A stretch of DNA of 64,000 nucleotides, taken from contig CP011806.1 of the NCBI GenBank assembly GCA_001664505.1, forward strand, positions 512,610 to 576,609, in the 5' to 3' direction. The notes under the pieces are model-generated. The model saw only the letters and a list, made by a program, of their open reading frames with translations, was not told where the DNA came from and did not search any database. Position numbers and translations under genes: made by a program. This stretch comes from Acidobacteria bacterium Mor1 (GTDB taxonomy: Bacteria > Acidobacteriota > Polarisedimenticolia > Polarisedimenticolales > Polarisedimenticolaceae). How positions within the stretch are numbered: position 1 is the first letter of the stretch; every line of letters begins with the position of its first letter. Positions 7,340 through 16,819 of this stretch are shown here, in pieces.

Positions 7340-9595
7340 ATGGCCGGTTCGCCGCGCCGCCGACCTTCGTTCCGTTGTCTGCACCTGCTGGTGGCTCTGG
7401 GTCTGCTGCTGGCCTGGCCGGCTCTGGCCGACGATGCGGTCGACCAGCGGCTGCGCAAACTCGCTGCGGGCGCCGGACAGGGCAACCCGCTGATGCGGAT
7501 CGGCCTGGAACCCGGCGAGACGATCAAGGTCTCGCCGACCCGCCGCTTCAGGTTGATCGATCCGGCCACGGGCAACGCGGTCTGGAAGGGTAAGGTCAGC
7601 GGCGAGTTGGCCGCGGTGGTCGAGGGAGCTCCGGCGTCGGGAGCGCGCACGGTCTTCCGCGTGCAGGTCGGCGCCTACACCACCGAGCACGCGGCACGTT
7701 CCCAGTTGCGGCGGCTGGAGCAGAAGTACGGCAAGCAGGGAGTGGTGCGCCACGACCCCGACCGGGGGAACTGGCGGGTGCGTCTCGGCGGTGAGGGGGA
7801 CCGGTTGGAATTGCAGCCGCTTCTCGACCGGCTGCGGGGGGACGGCATCGAGGGCTGGATCGCCGAGGAGAGCGGCACCGATCGGCCGGTCGGCACCATT
7901 CGTCTGGTCGATTCCCGCTACGAGAGCGTCGATACCGGGCTGCAGCGGCTGGCGCTGGTCCCCGACGGGGGCGGGGTGCGGGTCGAGGGAACCGCCTACC
8001 GCGGAATCGTCGAACTGCGGGTCGACCGCACGGGCAAGATCCGTCCGGTGAACTGGATCCAGTTGGAGCAGTATCTGCTCGGGGTGGTGCCGGCGGAGCT
8101 CGGTCCCGCGGTCTGGCCGGAGGTCGAGGCGCTCAAGGCCCAGGCCGTTGCGGCCAGGACCTACGCCTGGCGCCACCGGGGGCAGTTCGTCGAGGACGGC
8201 TACGACCTCTGCGCGACTCCCCGCTGCCAGGCCTACAAGGGGGCGGATGCCGAGCATCCGCTCTCGGACCGGGCGGTGGCGGCTACGTCGGGGGAGATCC
8301 TGCTCTACGACGAGAAGCCGATCACCGCGTACTACACCGCGACCTGCGGCGGTCACACCGAGAACGTGGAGAACGTGTTCATCGGCGAGAAGGAACCCTA
8401 TCTCGTCGGGGTCGAGTGCCGCGCCGAGGCCGAGGCGCTGGCCACCCAGCGGGGCACCGTGCGCGGCCGTAAGGCGGCGCCGATCGTCGACGAGAGTGGA
8501 GATGACGTGACCCTGATGTGGGCCCGGTTGAACGCGGCGGGGGTCTTGCCGGCGGGAGCCGGCGGCGAGGGGGCCGCGAGACCGCTGAGCGCGACGGACC
8601 TGATGAACTGGGCCTCCAGCTTGCGCAAGGCGGCGGGCCGCCCCGATGAACGCGGCGAACCCGGCCCGGTGGGGACCCTGGGACAGGCGGCGCTGTCCAC
8701 GCTGCGCGCCGTGGGCTGGTCCGACCGGGCCGAGGTGCTGCTCGATACACGGGATCTGCCGGCGCTCCTGCGGGACGATGCCGCTCTGGAGCTCCCCGAA
8801 GATCAGCGGCGAGCCCTGGGCTACCTGGCCTCTCAGGACGCGATCCGGCCACGGGCCGATGGCCGCTTCGGCGTCGGTGAGGCACCGAGCCGCGCCCGCC
8901 TGTTCCGCACGCTGCATCGGGTCGCCGAGGCCTACAACGTCTTCCGCTTCCGGGACACGGTGGTGACCCGGGTGACCGACCGGCACCTGACCCTGGTTCA
9001 GGGGAACGGCAAGATCAAGCTGGCCCTCGGTTCCGAGCCGTTGCTCTTCGGCCGCGCCGGCGGCAAACAGATTCCGGTGGATGCCCTGACGCTGTGGCCC
9101 GGGGACCGGGTCCGGGTCCGCACCGGAAGGGACGGCCGCATCGACCTGATCGAACTGCGTCCTCCCGTAAAGGGCACCAGCGACGACCGCAGCGCCAAGG
9201 TCTACTCCTGGGAAGTGCGCCGCACCCGGCGCCAGCTGGAGCGGACGATCAACCGCCGGGTCAGCATCGGCCGGCTGAAAGACCTTCGTATTCTCGAGCG
9301 GGGCGTCTCGGGCCGGGCGGCTCGACTCGAGGTGATCGGCACCAAGGGCACGGCAACCGTCGAGGGCTTCGACGGCCGCCGGCTCCTCGATCTACGGGAG
9401 AGCCTGGTCGTCGCCGAGGTTCAACGGGACCGCTCCGGCGAGATCGAGGCGGTGGTCTTCGCCGGCAAGGGCTGGGGGCACGGCGTCGGGCTCTGCCAGG
9501 TGGGCGCCTACGGCATGGCGCTTCGGGGCAAGAGCTACCGGGAGATCCTCGGTCACTACTACCGGGGCGCCACCCTGAGCCGTTCGGCCCGGTGA
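7340..9595 (+). CDS. Secreted SPOR plus SpoIID/LytB-domain protein with a large insertion
   Basis: The 751-residue protein starts at ATG 7340, 2 nt after folE. A signal peptide (residues ~13-31, ending PALADD) is followed by a SPOR-like domain at ~105-155 (FRVQVGAYTTEHAARSQLRR). A SpoIID-type segment runs from about 240 to 365 (YLLGVVPAELG, AVAARTYAW). Its usual C-terminal signature GWGHGVGLCQVGAYG appears only near residue 711. Roughly 340 residues are therefore inserted, part of which looks like an S-layer-homology-type repeat (SRARLFRTLHR). SpoIID proteins cleave denuded glycan in peptidoglycan and SPOR binds such glycan, so a cell-wall role at the septum or in envelope remodelling is inferred. 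Confidence 0.8.
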   Translation: MAGSPRRRPSFRCLHLLVALGLLLAWPALADDAVDQRLRKLAAGAGQGNPLMRIGLEPGETIKVSPTRRFRLIDPATGNAVWKGKVSGELAAVVEGAPASGARTVFRVQVGAYTTEHAARSQLRRLEQKYGKQGVVRHDPDRGNWRVRLGGEGDRLELQPLLDRLRGDGIEGWIAEESGTDRPVGTIRLVDSRYESVDTGLQRLALVPDGGGVRVEGTAYRGIVELRVDRTGKIRPVNWIQLEQYLLGVVPAELGPAVWPEVEALKAQAVAARTYAWRHRGQFVEDGYDLCATPRCQAYKGADAEHPLSDRAVAATSGEILLYDEKPITAYYTATCGGHTENVENVFIGEKEPYLVGVECRAEAEALATQRGTVRGRKAAPIVDESGDDVTLMWARLNAAGVLPAGAGGEGAARPLSATDLMNWASSLRKAAGRPDERGEPGPVGTLGQAALSTLRAVGWSDRAEVLLDTRDLPALLRDDAALELPEDQRRALGYLASQDAIRPRADGRFGVGEAPSRARLFRTLHRVAEAYNVFRFRDTVVTRVTDRHLTLVQGNGKIKLALGSEPLLFGRAGGKQIPVDALTLWPGDRVRVRTGRDGRIDLIELRPPVKGTSDDRSAKVYSWEVRRTRRQLERTINRRVSIGRLKDLRILERGVSGRAARLEVIGTKGTATVEGFDGRRLLDLRESLVVAEVQRDRSGEIEAVVFAGKGWGHGVGLCQVGAYGMALRGKSYREILGHYYRGATLSRSAR

Positions 9596-10539
9596 CCGGG
9601 AACGCCGCCACACCACTTCTGATCGTCACCGGACCGACCGGAACGGGCAAGACCGAGACGGCGATCCGGGTCGCCGAGCGGATCGGTGGCGAGATCGTCG
9701 GCTGCGACGCCCTCCAGGTCTACCTCGGTTTCGACGCCGCCACGGCCAAGCCCAGCGCCGCGGAACAGGCCCGGGTGCGGCACCACCTCGTTGACGTGGC
9801 CGATCCTCGCACGGACTTCTCCCTGGCCGACTACGTCCGTCTTGCCGAGCAGGCGGTTGCCGATATCGCCGGGCGCGGGCTCGTCCCGCTGGTGGTCGGC
9901 GGCACCGGGATGTACCTGCGAGGGCTGTTGCGGGGAATCGTGCCTGCACCGGCCAGGGACGAGGCCCTGCGCGCGCGGCTCAAGGCCATGGTCGAGCGCT
10001 ACGGCTCGGCCCGGCTGCACCGCGTGCTGGCGCGGCTGGATCCCGTCTCGGCCGCCCGGGTGATGCCGGCGGACACCCAGCGGATCATTCGGGCGCTGGA
10101 GATCGGGTTCGCCGGGGACGGGACCTGGAGCGAGGTCATCGCCCGTCAGGGCACCTGGAGCCATGACGAGGATCGCTTCCCCTCGCTCAAGGTCGGTCTC
10201 GACGGCGAGCGGGAGGGGATGAACCGCCGCCTCGACCGTCGTGTCGAGGGGTTCTACGCGGCGGGGCTCGTCGAGGAGGTACGCGGGCTGCTGGACTCGG
10301 GAGTCCCCGCCAGCGCCAATGCCTTCAAAGCGATCGGCTACCGCGAGGTCTTGCGGGCGCTGGGCCGGGGCGAAGACCCTGCGGGAATGATCGAGGAGAT
10401 CCAGCGCAACACGCGGCGCTTCGCCAAGCGCCAGCGCACCTGGTTCCGCAAGGAGCCGGGGCTCCGGTGGCTCGATGCCGACGCCGGCGCCGACGTTCTT
10501 GCAGAACGGATCGTAACGCTCTGGAACGATTGCTTTTAG
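9592..10539 (+). CDS. miaA: tRNA dimethylallyltransferase
   Basis: Adds the isopentenyl group to A37 of tRNAs that read codons starting with U. The 315-residue protein begins at GTG 9592, overlapping the previous stop in GTGA. Walker-A-type loop GPTGTGKT lies at 14-21 and the substrate region reads [15 protein letters not shown]. The [11 protein letters not shown] and [10 protein letters not shown] motifs are characteristic. It lies directly upstream of hfq, the classic miaA-hfq order. Confidence 0.95.
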   Translation: MTGNAATPLLIVTGPTGTGKTETAIRVAERIGGEIVGCDALQVYLGFDAATAKPSAAEQARVRHHLVDVADPRTDFSLADYVRLAEQAVADIAGRGLVPLVVGGTGMYLRGLLRGIVPAPARDEALRARLKAMVERYGSARLHRVLARLDPVSAARVMPADTQRIIRALEIGFAGDGTWSEVIARQGTWSHDEDRFPSLKVGLDGEREGMNRRLDRRVEGFYAAGLVEEVRGLLDSGVPASANAFKAIGYREVLRALGRGEDPAGMIEEIQRNTRRFAKRQRTWFRKEPGLRWLDADAGADVLAERIVTLWNDCF

Positions 10540-10555
10540 CGCAAGGAGTGCGTGT

Positions 10556-10561
10556 TATACT
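10556..10561 (+). promoter_or_regulatory. Possible -10 element (TATACT) for hfq
   Basis: TATACT lies 28 nt upstream of the hfq ATG and 17 nt after the miaA stop. The nearest -35-like hexamer, TTGCTT at 10530-10535, has 20-nt spacing, which is too long for a strong promoter. The evidence is the -10 match only. A strong AGGAGG ribosome binding site follows. Confidence 0.35.
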
Positions 10562-10588
10562 CGCGCCTCGAATCGCAGGAGGCGACGC

Positions 10589-10825
10589 ATGGACGGCGAA
10601 ACCCGAAATCTTCAGAACGACTTCTTCAACAACGCAAGAAAGGAGCGTTCTACGGTGACGGTGTTCCTGTCCAACGGCAAGAAGCTGACCGGGCGGATCA
10701 AGTCCTTCGACAAGTTCACCCTGCTGCTCTCGGGGCAGTACGGTGATCAGATGATCTTCAAGCACGCCATCTCGACGGTCAGTGCGGGTGGCAGCCGCGA
10801 GTCCCGCGGCGAGAACGACTCCTAG
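10589..10825 (+). CDS. hfq: RNA chaperone Hfq
   Basis: A 78-residue Sm-like protein that binds sRNAs and mRNAs as a hexamer. [12 protein letters not shown] and the Sm1 region ([19 protein letters not shown]) lead to the Sm2 motif FKHAISTV. The tail is short and acidic/polar ([11 protein letters not shown]), without a long disordered C-terminus. AGGAGG precedes the ATG by 7 nt. Its TAG stop (10823-10825) shares the palindrome CTAG with the stop of the convergent PilT-like gene. Confidence 0.95.
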   Translation: MDGETRNLQNDFFNNARKERSTVTVFLSNGKKLTGRIKSFDKFTLLLSGQYGDQMIFKHAISTVSAGGSRESRGENDS

Positions 10826-12324
10826 CGGCGGAAGAAGCCTCTCCGCTCGGCGCCGGACTCGCTGGCCGGTGCCTGGCGCACGCCGCTGGTGCCGCTTCCC
10901 GACAGATCGCGAATGCGGGCGTTGAGCCGTTCGATCTTGGCGTCGTACTCCTGGCGGATCACCTGGAGCTGCTTCTTGTAGCGGTCGTTTTCCGCGCGCA
11001 GCTCACTGACCTCACCCTCGTCGACCACCGCCTGCTGGGCCATGCCCGCGCCCGAGGCCTCGGTCAGTTCGGTGCGTAGGCGGTCCATTTCCGCCTCACG
11101 CTCGGCCATCTGGTTGCGGTGGGTCTCCTGGAGCTCGTCGTAGGCCTTCTTGATTTCCTGGAGCTCGAGGATCTTCGAGTAGTCGCTGTACGGTTCGGCC
11201 ATGGAGGAGTCCTCTCCGCCGGTCTGACCGCCGAACGCGAGTTTGCGCAGGAACAGGTCGAGGTCGGCTGCGTTGTTGCTGGCGTTGAGCGCGGTCTCCC
11301 GGGTGATCTGCCCGTGGACCACCAGCGCCGCCAGCGACTGATTCATCGACTGCATCTTGTGGTAGGAGACCGAGCCTTCGATCTCCTCGTTGAGGCCGTC
11401 CAGGTTGCCCTCGACGATCAGTTTCGACACCCGCGGGGTGTGGCGCAGGATCTCCAGCGCCGCGACGAGGCCGCTGCCGTCGGCCCGTTCGACCAGGCTG
11501 TGGCAGACCACCGCCTGGAGTACCGAGCTGAGCTGCTGCCGGATCTGCCGGTGGCTCTCGGCGGGGAACGCATCGATGATGCGGTCGATGGTCTGGGCGG
11601 CGCTGTTGGTGTGGAGCGTGGAGAAGACCAGGTGGCCGGTCTCCGCCGCGGTGAGCACCGTCTGCATGGTGTCCCGGTCGCGCATCTCGCCGACCATGAT
11701 CACGTCGGGGTCCTGGCGCAGGGCGTTGCGCAGGGCGTGGCTGAAGCTCGGCGTGTCGGTGCCGACCTCCCGCTGGCTGACGGCGCCCTTGGCGTCCTTG
11801 AGCAGGAACTCGATCGGATCTTCGATGGTGATGATGTGGGCCAGCCGGGTGTCGCTGATCAGCTTCATCAGCGCCGCCAGGGTCGAGCTCTTACCCGAGC
11901 CGGTGGGTCCGGTGATCAGCACGAGCCCCTGGGGCAGGTCGGCGAAGGTGTTGAGCACCGGCGGCAAGCCCCACTCGTCCAGCGAGGGGAACTGGAAGGG
12001 GACTCTGCGGAAGACCGCTCCCAGGTGGCCGCGCTGGTAGAACACGGCGCCGCGGAAGCGGCAGACGCCCGGGAGGCTGTAGCCGAAGTCGACGGCCAGC
12101 TCGTCCTCGAGGGTCTTCTTCATCTTGTCGGTCAGGAGCGACCCGACCATCTCATTGAGCTTCTCCGGCGGCAGCGGCTCCGATTTGAGGGGCAACAGCT
12201 TGCCCTTCAGCCGGATAAGCGGCGGACGCATCGGCTTGAGATGGAGATCCGACGCCTCCTGCTTCGCGGTGAAGCGCAGCAGATCGTCGATCTTGGCGAA
12301 CGTACCCGTAGCGTTGGAACCCAT
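10822..12324 (-). CDS. PilT-like twitching ATPase with C-terminal coiled coil
   Basis: The start at 12324 (GAGG 6 nt upstream) gives 500 residues, about 130 longer than a normal PilT. The N-terminal PAS-like ASDLHLK segment, Walker A GPTGSGKS (139-146), the Asp/His boxes and Walker B-like VIMVGEMRD (~208-216) place it in the PilT/PilU retraction ATPase family. The C-terminal PilT motif AIRNLIRE is only loosely matched ([16 protein letters not shown]). After residue ~380 a heptad-rich coiled coil runs to ~480, ending in a basic tail. No other type IV pilus gene is adjacent. It could be a regulatory PilU-like paralogue. Confidence 0.85.
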   Translation of the reverse strand: MGSNATGTFAKIDDLLRFTAKQEASDLHLKPMRPPLIRLKGKLLPLKSEPLPPEKLNEMVGSLLTDKMKKTLEDELAVDFGYSLPGVCRFRGAVFYQRGHLGAVFRRVPFQFPSLDEWGLPPVLNTFADLPQGLVLITGPTGSGKSSTLAALMKLISDTRLAHIITIEDPIEFLLKDAKGAVSQREVGTDTPSFSHALRNALRQDPDVIMVGEMRDRDTMQTVLTAAETGHLVFSTLHTNSAAQTIDRIIDAFPAESHRQIRQQLSSVLQAVVCHSLVERADGSGLVAALEILRHTPRVSKLIVEGNLDGLNEEIEGSVSYHKMQSMNQSLAALVVHGQITRETALNASNNAADLDLFLRKLAFGGQTGGEDSSMAEPYSDYSKILELQEIKKAYDELQETHRNQMAEREAEMDRLRTELTEASGAGMAQQAVVDEGEVSELRAENDRYKKQLQVIRQEYDAKIERLNARIRDLSGSGTSGVRQAPASESGAERRGFFRR

Positions 12325-12438
12325 TGATTGCCTCGGAAAAGCGGCCAATCCGAATGTAGTGACCGGGCCCTCGGGAAGTCAATTTTGCCCGGTTTCGTGG
12401 ACGCAACGGCCGAATCAGGGCTATCCTGCGTCCCCACC

Positions 12439-14871
12439 ATGGACCCCACACCCAAGCTGGATCTGGACCGGGACACCCGGTTGGCCCTGGAGTTCGACGA
12501 ACTCCTCGACGACCTCGCACTGCGCACCCGTAGCGCCCTGGGGGCGGACCATATCCGCGCCCTGGAGCCCCTGGCCTCGGTGGAGGCGGTTCGCCGGGAG
12601 CAGGAACTGGTTTCGGAACTGCTGCGCTTGTTCGAGCAGGGGGGCAAGCTGATCCGCGGCGGGCTGCCCGATCCCCGGGAGACCCTGCGGACCCTCTCGG
12701 TTCAAGGCGCCCGGGTCGATGCCAAGGAACTGCGGGCTCTGGCGGCGGTGCTGGTCACCGTCGGCGAACTGCGGGAGCAGCTGGGCAACCTCGAAGAAGG
12801 GGAGTATCCCAGGCTGGCGGAGCTCTCCGGCTACCTGCCGGATCTGCGGGGCGAGGCGCGGCCGGTTCTGCGCCATGTCGACAGCGAGGGCCGGCTGGAG
12901 GACAGCGCCAGCCCCGAGCTGCGGCGGATCCGCTCGGAGACCGGCAAGATCGGCAGCCGGCTGCAGCGGATGCTGACCGGCATGCTGCGGGATCCCGAAG
13001 CCGAGCCGGTGATCCAGGATGACTTCATCACCCAACGAAACGGGCGCTACGTGATTCCCGTGCGGGTGGACACCCCCCGGCCCCTGGAAGGGATCGTTCA
13101 CGCCAGCTCGTCGTCGGGGGCAACCCGCTTCGTCGAGCCGTTGGAGACGGTGGAGCTGAACAACGACCTGGTGCGGCTGGCCGAGGAGGAGCGGGACGAG
13201 ATCCAGCGAATTCTCGACGGCTGGTCCCGGGCGCTGCGGGTTCGCCTGGACGAGGTCGGCGAAGGGATCGAGCGGATCGCCGAGTTGGACAGCCTGCAGG
13301 CCCGGGCGGTCTTCGGCCGGGATGTGGAGGGGGTCGTGCCCCGGGTCGACGAGCAGGGCATTCTCGACCTCAGGGAGGTGCGGCATCCGTTGCTCGACCG
13401 CCGGCTCAAGGAGATCGGGTCGAGCTGTGTGCCGCTGACCCTGGCGCTGGACCCGGCGGACCAGGTGCTGGTGATCTCCGGGCCCAACACCGGCGGCAAG
13501 ACCGTGGCGCTCAAGACCCTGGGCCTGGCGGTGGTCATGGCCCAGTCGGGGATCCCGGTGCCGGCCCGGGTGGCGCAGCTTCCGCTCTACCGGCAGCTAC
13601 GCGCCGACATCGGCGACCACCAGTCGATCGACGCGGACCTCTCGACCTTCTCGGCCCATCTCCAGGCGGTTACCCGCTTCCTCGAGGAGCGGGAATCGCC
13701 GGCGCTGTTCCTGTTCGACGAGATCGGGTCGGGCACCGAGCCCACCGAGGGGGCGGCGCTGGCCCGGGCGATTCTCGAGGAACTGCGCGTCCCCGGAGTC
13801 ACCGTGGCGGCGACGACGCACCAGCGGGCGCTCAAGGCCTGGTCCTTCACCCAGGAGGGCGCGGTCAGCGCCGCGATGGAGTTCGACACCGAGACCCTGC
13901 GTCCGACCTACCGGGTGCTGATCGGGGCAGCCGGCGTTTCGGCGGGCCTCGACATTGCCGAGCGTCTGGGCGTGCCGCGCCGGGTGGTGGATCGGGCGCG
14001 CGGGCTGCTCGACGAGGGGGACGCCGCTACCGAGGGTTATCTGGAAAGGCTCCGTGAGCTGGCCTCGGCCCAGGAGGAGGCCAAGCGGCAGTGGGACGAG
14101 AAGCTGCTGGAACTCGAGGAGCGCGAACGCAAGCTGCGGGCGAAGCTGGACGCCGACCGGGAGAAACAGGCGGCCGAGGCGGCCAGGCGGCTGGAGAAGG
14201 GGCTCGAGGAGTTCCGGCGGGAGGCCCGGCGCCAGCTCGGAGACGTGCGCGACGCCAAGGAGCGGAGCCGGCTCGAGCGCAAGGTCGGCCGCGCCGAGCA
14301 GAAGCTCGTCGGCGAGCAGCGCAGGCAGCAGGCGGAGCTGGCGCCGGAACTGAACAAGCCGGCTCCCGACGGCGGGCCGCTGGACGCCCCGCCGGAGCCC
14401 GGGATGCAGGTCCACGTACAGACCCTGGGCAGGACCGGGGAGGTCAAGCAGGTCCGCGGCAAGCAGGTAGACGTGCAGCTCGGCGTGATGACCTTCGCCG
14501 TCGACGTGTCGGACCTGAGGCGCCCGGCGGGCGGTGCACCCCAGGGCGCTCAGGCCGGGGGTAAACCCGCCGGGCGGAAACCGCTACCCATGCGCAAGAC
14601 GCCGGCTGCCGAACCCGAGGGCAGCGATCCCTCCCAGGAGATCAAACTGTTGGGGATGACCGTCGAGGAGTCCCTGGCCGAACTGGACCGCTTCCTCGAT
14701 CGCACCGCCATGGCCGGATTCTCGATCGTGCGCATCGTGCACGGTCACGGTACCGGGCGCCTGCGGGACGGGGTGAGGCGGTTCCTGCGCGGACACCCCC
14801 ACGTCGAGTCCTTCCGCAAGGGGGATTCTCACGAAGGAGGGGATGGGGCGACGGTGGTCACCCTGCGCTAG
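12439..14871 (+). CDS. mutS2: MutS2 family ATPase with Smr domain
   Basis: An 810-residue protein with the MutS core and clamp, Walker A GPNTGGKT at ~348-355, the FLFDEIGSGTEPTEG Walker B/signature, a long charged coiled coil (~530-640) and a C-terminal Smr nuclease domain (~735-810) containing HGHGTGRLRDGV. MutS2 suppresses recombination and, in several bacteria, acts on collided ribosomes. The ATG at 12439 is chosen because the protein then begins at the family's usual N-terminus; no strong ribosome binding site is seen. It is divergent from the PilT-like gene. Confidence 0.93.
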   Translation: MDPTPKLDLDRDTRLALEFDELLDDLALRTRSALGADHIRALEPLASVEAVRREQELVSELLRLFEQGGKLIRGGLPDPRETLRTLSVQGARVDAKELRALAAVLVTVGELREQLGNLEEGEYPRLAELSGYLPDLRGEARPVLRHVDSEGRLEDSASPELRRIRSETGKIGSRLQRMLTGMLRDPEAEPVIQDDFITQRNGRYVIPVRVDTPRPLEGIVHASSSSGATRFVEPLETVELNNDLVRLAEEERDEIQRILDGWSRALRVRLDEVGEGIERIAELDSLQARAVFGRDVEGVVPRVDEQGILDLREVRHPLLDRRLKEIGSSCVPLTLALDPADQVLVISGPNTGGKTVALKTLGLAVVMAQSGIPVPARVAQLPLYRQLRADIGDHQSIDADLSTFSAHLQAVTRFLEERESPALFLFDEIGSGTEPTEGAALARAILEELRVPGVTVAATTHQRALKAWSFTQEGAVSAAMEFDTETLRPTYRVLIGAAGVSAGLDIAERLGVPRRVVDRARGLLDEGDAATEGYLERLRELASAQEEAKRQWDEKLLELEERERKLRAKLDADREKQAAEAARRLEKGLEEFRREARRQLGDVRDAKERSRLERKVGRAEQKLVGEQRRQQAELAPELNKPAPDGGPLDAPPEPGMQVHVQTLGRTGEVKQVRGKQVDVQLGVMTFAVDVSDLRRPAGGAPQGAQAGGKPAGRKPLPMRKTPAAEPEGSDPSQEIKLLGMTVEESLAELDRFLDRTAMAGFSIVRIVHGHGTGRLRDGVRRFLRGHPHVESFRKGDSHEGGDGATVVTLR

Positions 14872-14904
14872 GGGCAGGCAAAGCCCGGTATCCCGGGCGG
14901 CCCG

Positions 14905-15351
14905 CTAGCTTTCCGCTTCGTCCTCGGCTCCGTTCTCGCCGAAGACCTCGAGCCAGTAGGCGACATCATCTTCCCGCTCGGGCTTTTCCCCCTTGCCCAT
15001 CCGCGAGAGGCGCCGCCGGAAGTCGCCGCACCGTTCGACCCGGGCGCCCAGGTAGCGGCATTGATCGCCCAGGGCGCGGTCGTCGGTGACCACGATCCAG
15101 CCGCGAACGTCCTTCTCCTCCCGCAGGATCGAGAGGATCCGTGCGTCGGCGCTCCGGCCGTGCCCGGAGTAGTGCACGTCCTTGCCGCTGCCGCCGGGAG
15201 GCTCCGGGCCGTCGAACACGATCACCACCCGGCGCCGCTCGTGGCGGGCGAAGCGCTGGAGTTCGAAGGCGAGGTTGCGCCGTTCGGGAGCGGAACGCTT
15301 GCGGCCGCGCCAGGTGCCGAGGAGGTTGTCGCCGTCGACGAGGCGGGGCAT
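14905..15351 (-). CDS. YacP-like NYN-domain ribonuclease
   Basis: The 148-residue protein begins PRLVDGDNLLG, the acidic NYN/PIN active-site start. VVIVFDGPE and IVVTDDRALGDQC supply the other conserved acidic residues. Family members resemble Rae1/YacP, ribosome-associated mRNA endonucleases of the PIN-like superfamily. It is the last gene of a four-gene minus-strand operon, starting 4 nt after the PATAN-J-TPR gene stop. A GCCCGG/CCGGGC hairpin (14883-14898) without a T-run lies between it and convergent mutS2. Confidence 0.75.
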   Translation of the reverse strand: MPRLVDGDNLLGTWRGRKRSAPERRNLAFELQRFARHERRRVVIVFDGPEPPGGSGKDVHYSGHGRSADARILSILREEKDVRGWIVVTDDRALGDQCRYLGARVERCGDFRRRLSRMGKGEKPEREDDVAYWLEVFGENGAEDEAES

Positions 15352-15355
15352 CGGG

Positions 15356-16819
15356 TCAGCCGCGGAACAGGCCGCGCTTCTTGGGCGAGCCTTCCAGCGC
15401 GCTCAGGGCGGCGCCGGCTTCCAGGTGGCCGGGCTCCCAGTTGAGCACCTCGCGGAACTTGGCGGCGGCCTGATCTTCCCGTCCGGTCTTGAGGTACAGG
15501 TTGCCCATGGCCATCAATCCCCGGGTCGACGAAGGCTCGAGGCCCAGGGCGCGTTCGAGATGTTCCTCGGCCTCGCCGCGCAGGCGGGGGTTCTGGGTCT
15601 TGACGATGGCGATCTCGACGTGGAAGTCCGCCTGGGAGTCGTCCATCTCGATGGCGTTCTGGAGGAAGGTCAGGGCGTCTTGCCAACGCTTGCGGTCGGC
15701 GAGCTCCTTGCCGCGGAGGAAGTTCTGCCGGGCCAGGTAGCCGCTGTCCTGCGCCGCAGGCTGATTGGCCTGCTGCTGCTGTTGCTGCTGGGCGTGGTCG
15801 TAGATCCGGCGCGCTTCCGGGTCGACCAGGGTGTTGTAGGCCAAGGTCACTTCGGAGAAGAACTGTTCGACCTGCTCCAGCAGATCCTGCATTTCCCCGG
15901 AACGGAAACGGTCCGGGTGCATGCGGCGGGCGAGCTGGTAGTAGGCTTCGCGGATCCGGTCTCTCGGCGTCTCCTGCGCCACGCCGAGGAGTCCGTAGTA
16001 GTCGACATCCTCGGCCCGGTGGAGCCGCGACAGCACCTCTTCGCGGGTGACCGGTCCCTGGTCGACATGGGCCGCGGTTTCGGCGGCCTTCTTGGGCTTG
16101 GCGTGGCGCAGCACGCCGAGAAGCATCAGCGTGTGGAGGGTCCGGAGGACCGGCTCGGACCCGCCCTCGAAGCCGTTGACCATCTGCGACACGCTGTGGC
16201 TTCCGTCAGCCTGTTCGACCAGGTGTCCGAGAGCGGGGGAGTCGTCGAGACTTTCCAGCAGCCCCTCCCGTTCGCTCTCGAGCTCGATGCGCTTGTCGGC
16301 GCGGCCGAGCGCCGCGCGGACTCCGTCGGCCTTTTCCGGAAAGCGAGCGGTGTGGAAGGCCACCGCCGCGGCGGCGGGTACATCGCAGAGAATCTCCGCG
16401 CCGAGCCGGGCCTTGCCTTCTTCGAAGGTGTACTCGCCGTCCTTCCATTCGAGGGTCGACGAGAGCAGCTCCTGAAGTTGCCGGCCGCGCAACTCGCGGA
16501 TCTCGGGGCCGGGAAGGAGCCCCGAGGCCAGGAGTGCCGCCGAGAACGGAATCTTGTCGTTGTCGGCCCGTTCGGCGCAGCTCTGCTTCTGAGCCTCGTC
16601 GATCCGGCCCTGGGCCACCAGGTACTCGGCGAGTTGCTCTTCGAGCACGTTGGACATGGCAAAGACCAGCCGTCCCCGTTCCATGCAGAAGACCCGCTTG
16701 AGTTTGACCCGGCTCTTGGCCTTGGGGTTCAGCGGCTTGAGCGCCGTCAACACGCCCGAGCGGTTCTCGGCGGCGTGACCGGCAAGCAGGTCGGCCAGCG
16801 CCCAGGAGCCGCGCTTCAC
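15356..16819 (-). CDS. PATAN (DUF4388) - J domain - TPR fusion protein
   Basis: GTG at 16819 overlaps the upstream stop in GTGA and gives 487 residues; a longer frame reaching 16858 lies inside the previous gene. Residues ~5-240 resemble a DUF4388/PATAN module (LADLLAGHAAENRSGVLTA, then ELLSSTLEWKDGEYTF). Residues 273-342 are a J domain with the essential HPD tripeptide at 301-303. A polyglutamine run (345-351) follows, then TPR-type helices to the end. J domains stimulate Hsp70 ATPase and PATAN domains mediate protein interactions in motility signalling. There is no signal peptide, so it is cytoplasmic. Its role is unknown. Confidence 0.8.
   Translation of the reverse strand: MKRGSWALADLLAGHAAENRSGVLTALKPLNPKAKSRVKLKRVFCMERGRLVFAMSNVLEEQLAEYLVAQGRIDEAQKQSCAERADNDKIPFSAALLASGLLPGPEIRELRGRQLQELLSSTLEWKDGEYTFEEGKARLGAEILCDVPAAAAVAFHTARFPEKADGVRAALGRADKRIELESEREGLLESLDDSPALGHLVEQADGSHSVSQMVNGFEGGSEPVLRTLHTLMLLGVLRHAKPKKAAETAAHVDQGPVTREEVLSRLHRAEDVDYYGLLGVAQETPRDRIREAYYQLARRMHPDRFRSGEMQDLLEQVEQFFSEVTLAYNTLVDPEARRIYDHAQQQQQQQANQPAAQDSGYLARQNFLRGKELADRKRWQDALTFLQNAIEMDDSQADFHVEIAIVKTQNPRLRGEAEEHLERALGLEPSSTRGLMAMGNLYLKTGREDQAAAKFREVLNWEPGHLEAGAALSALEGSPKKRGLFRG

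Noticed and set aside
12328-12438. N-terminal extension of mutS2
   Set aside because: The extra residues have no MutS2 similarity and overlap the start region of the divergent PilT-like gene.
14883-14898. Hairpin between mutS2 and the NYN gene as intrinsic terminator
   Set aside because: Only 6 bp and no T-run on either strand.
15771-15794. CTG/CAG-type simple repeat
   Set aside because: It encodes the polyglutamine linker between the J and TPR domains; this is an in-gene codon run rather than a separate repeat feature.
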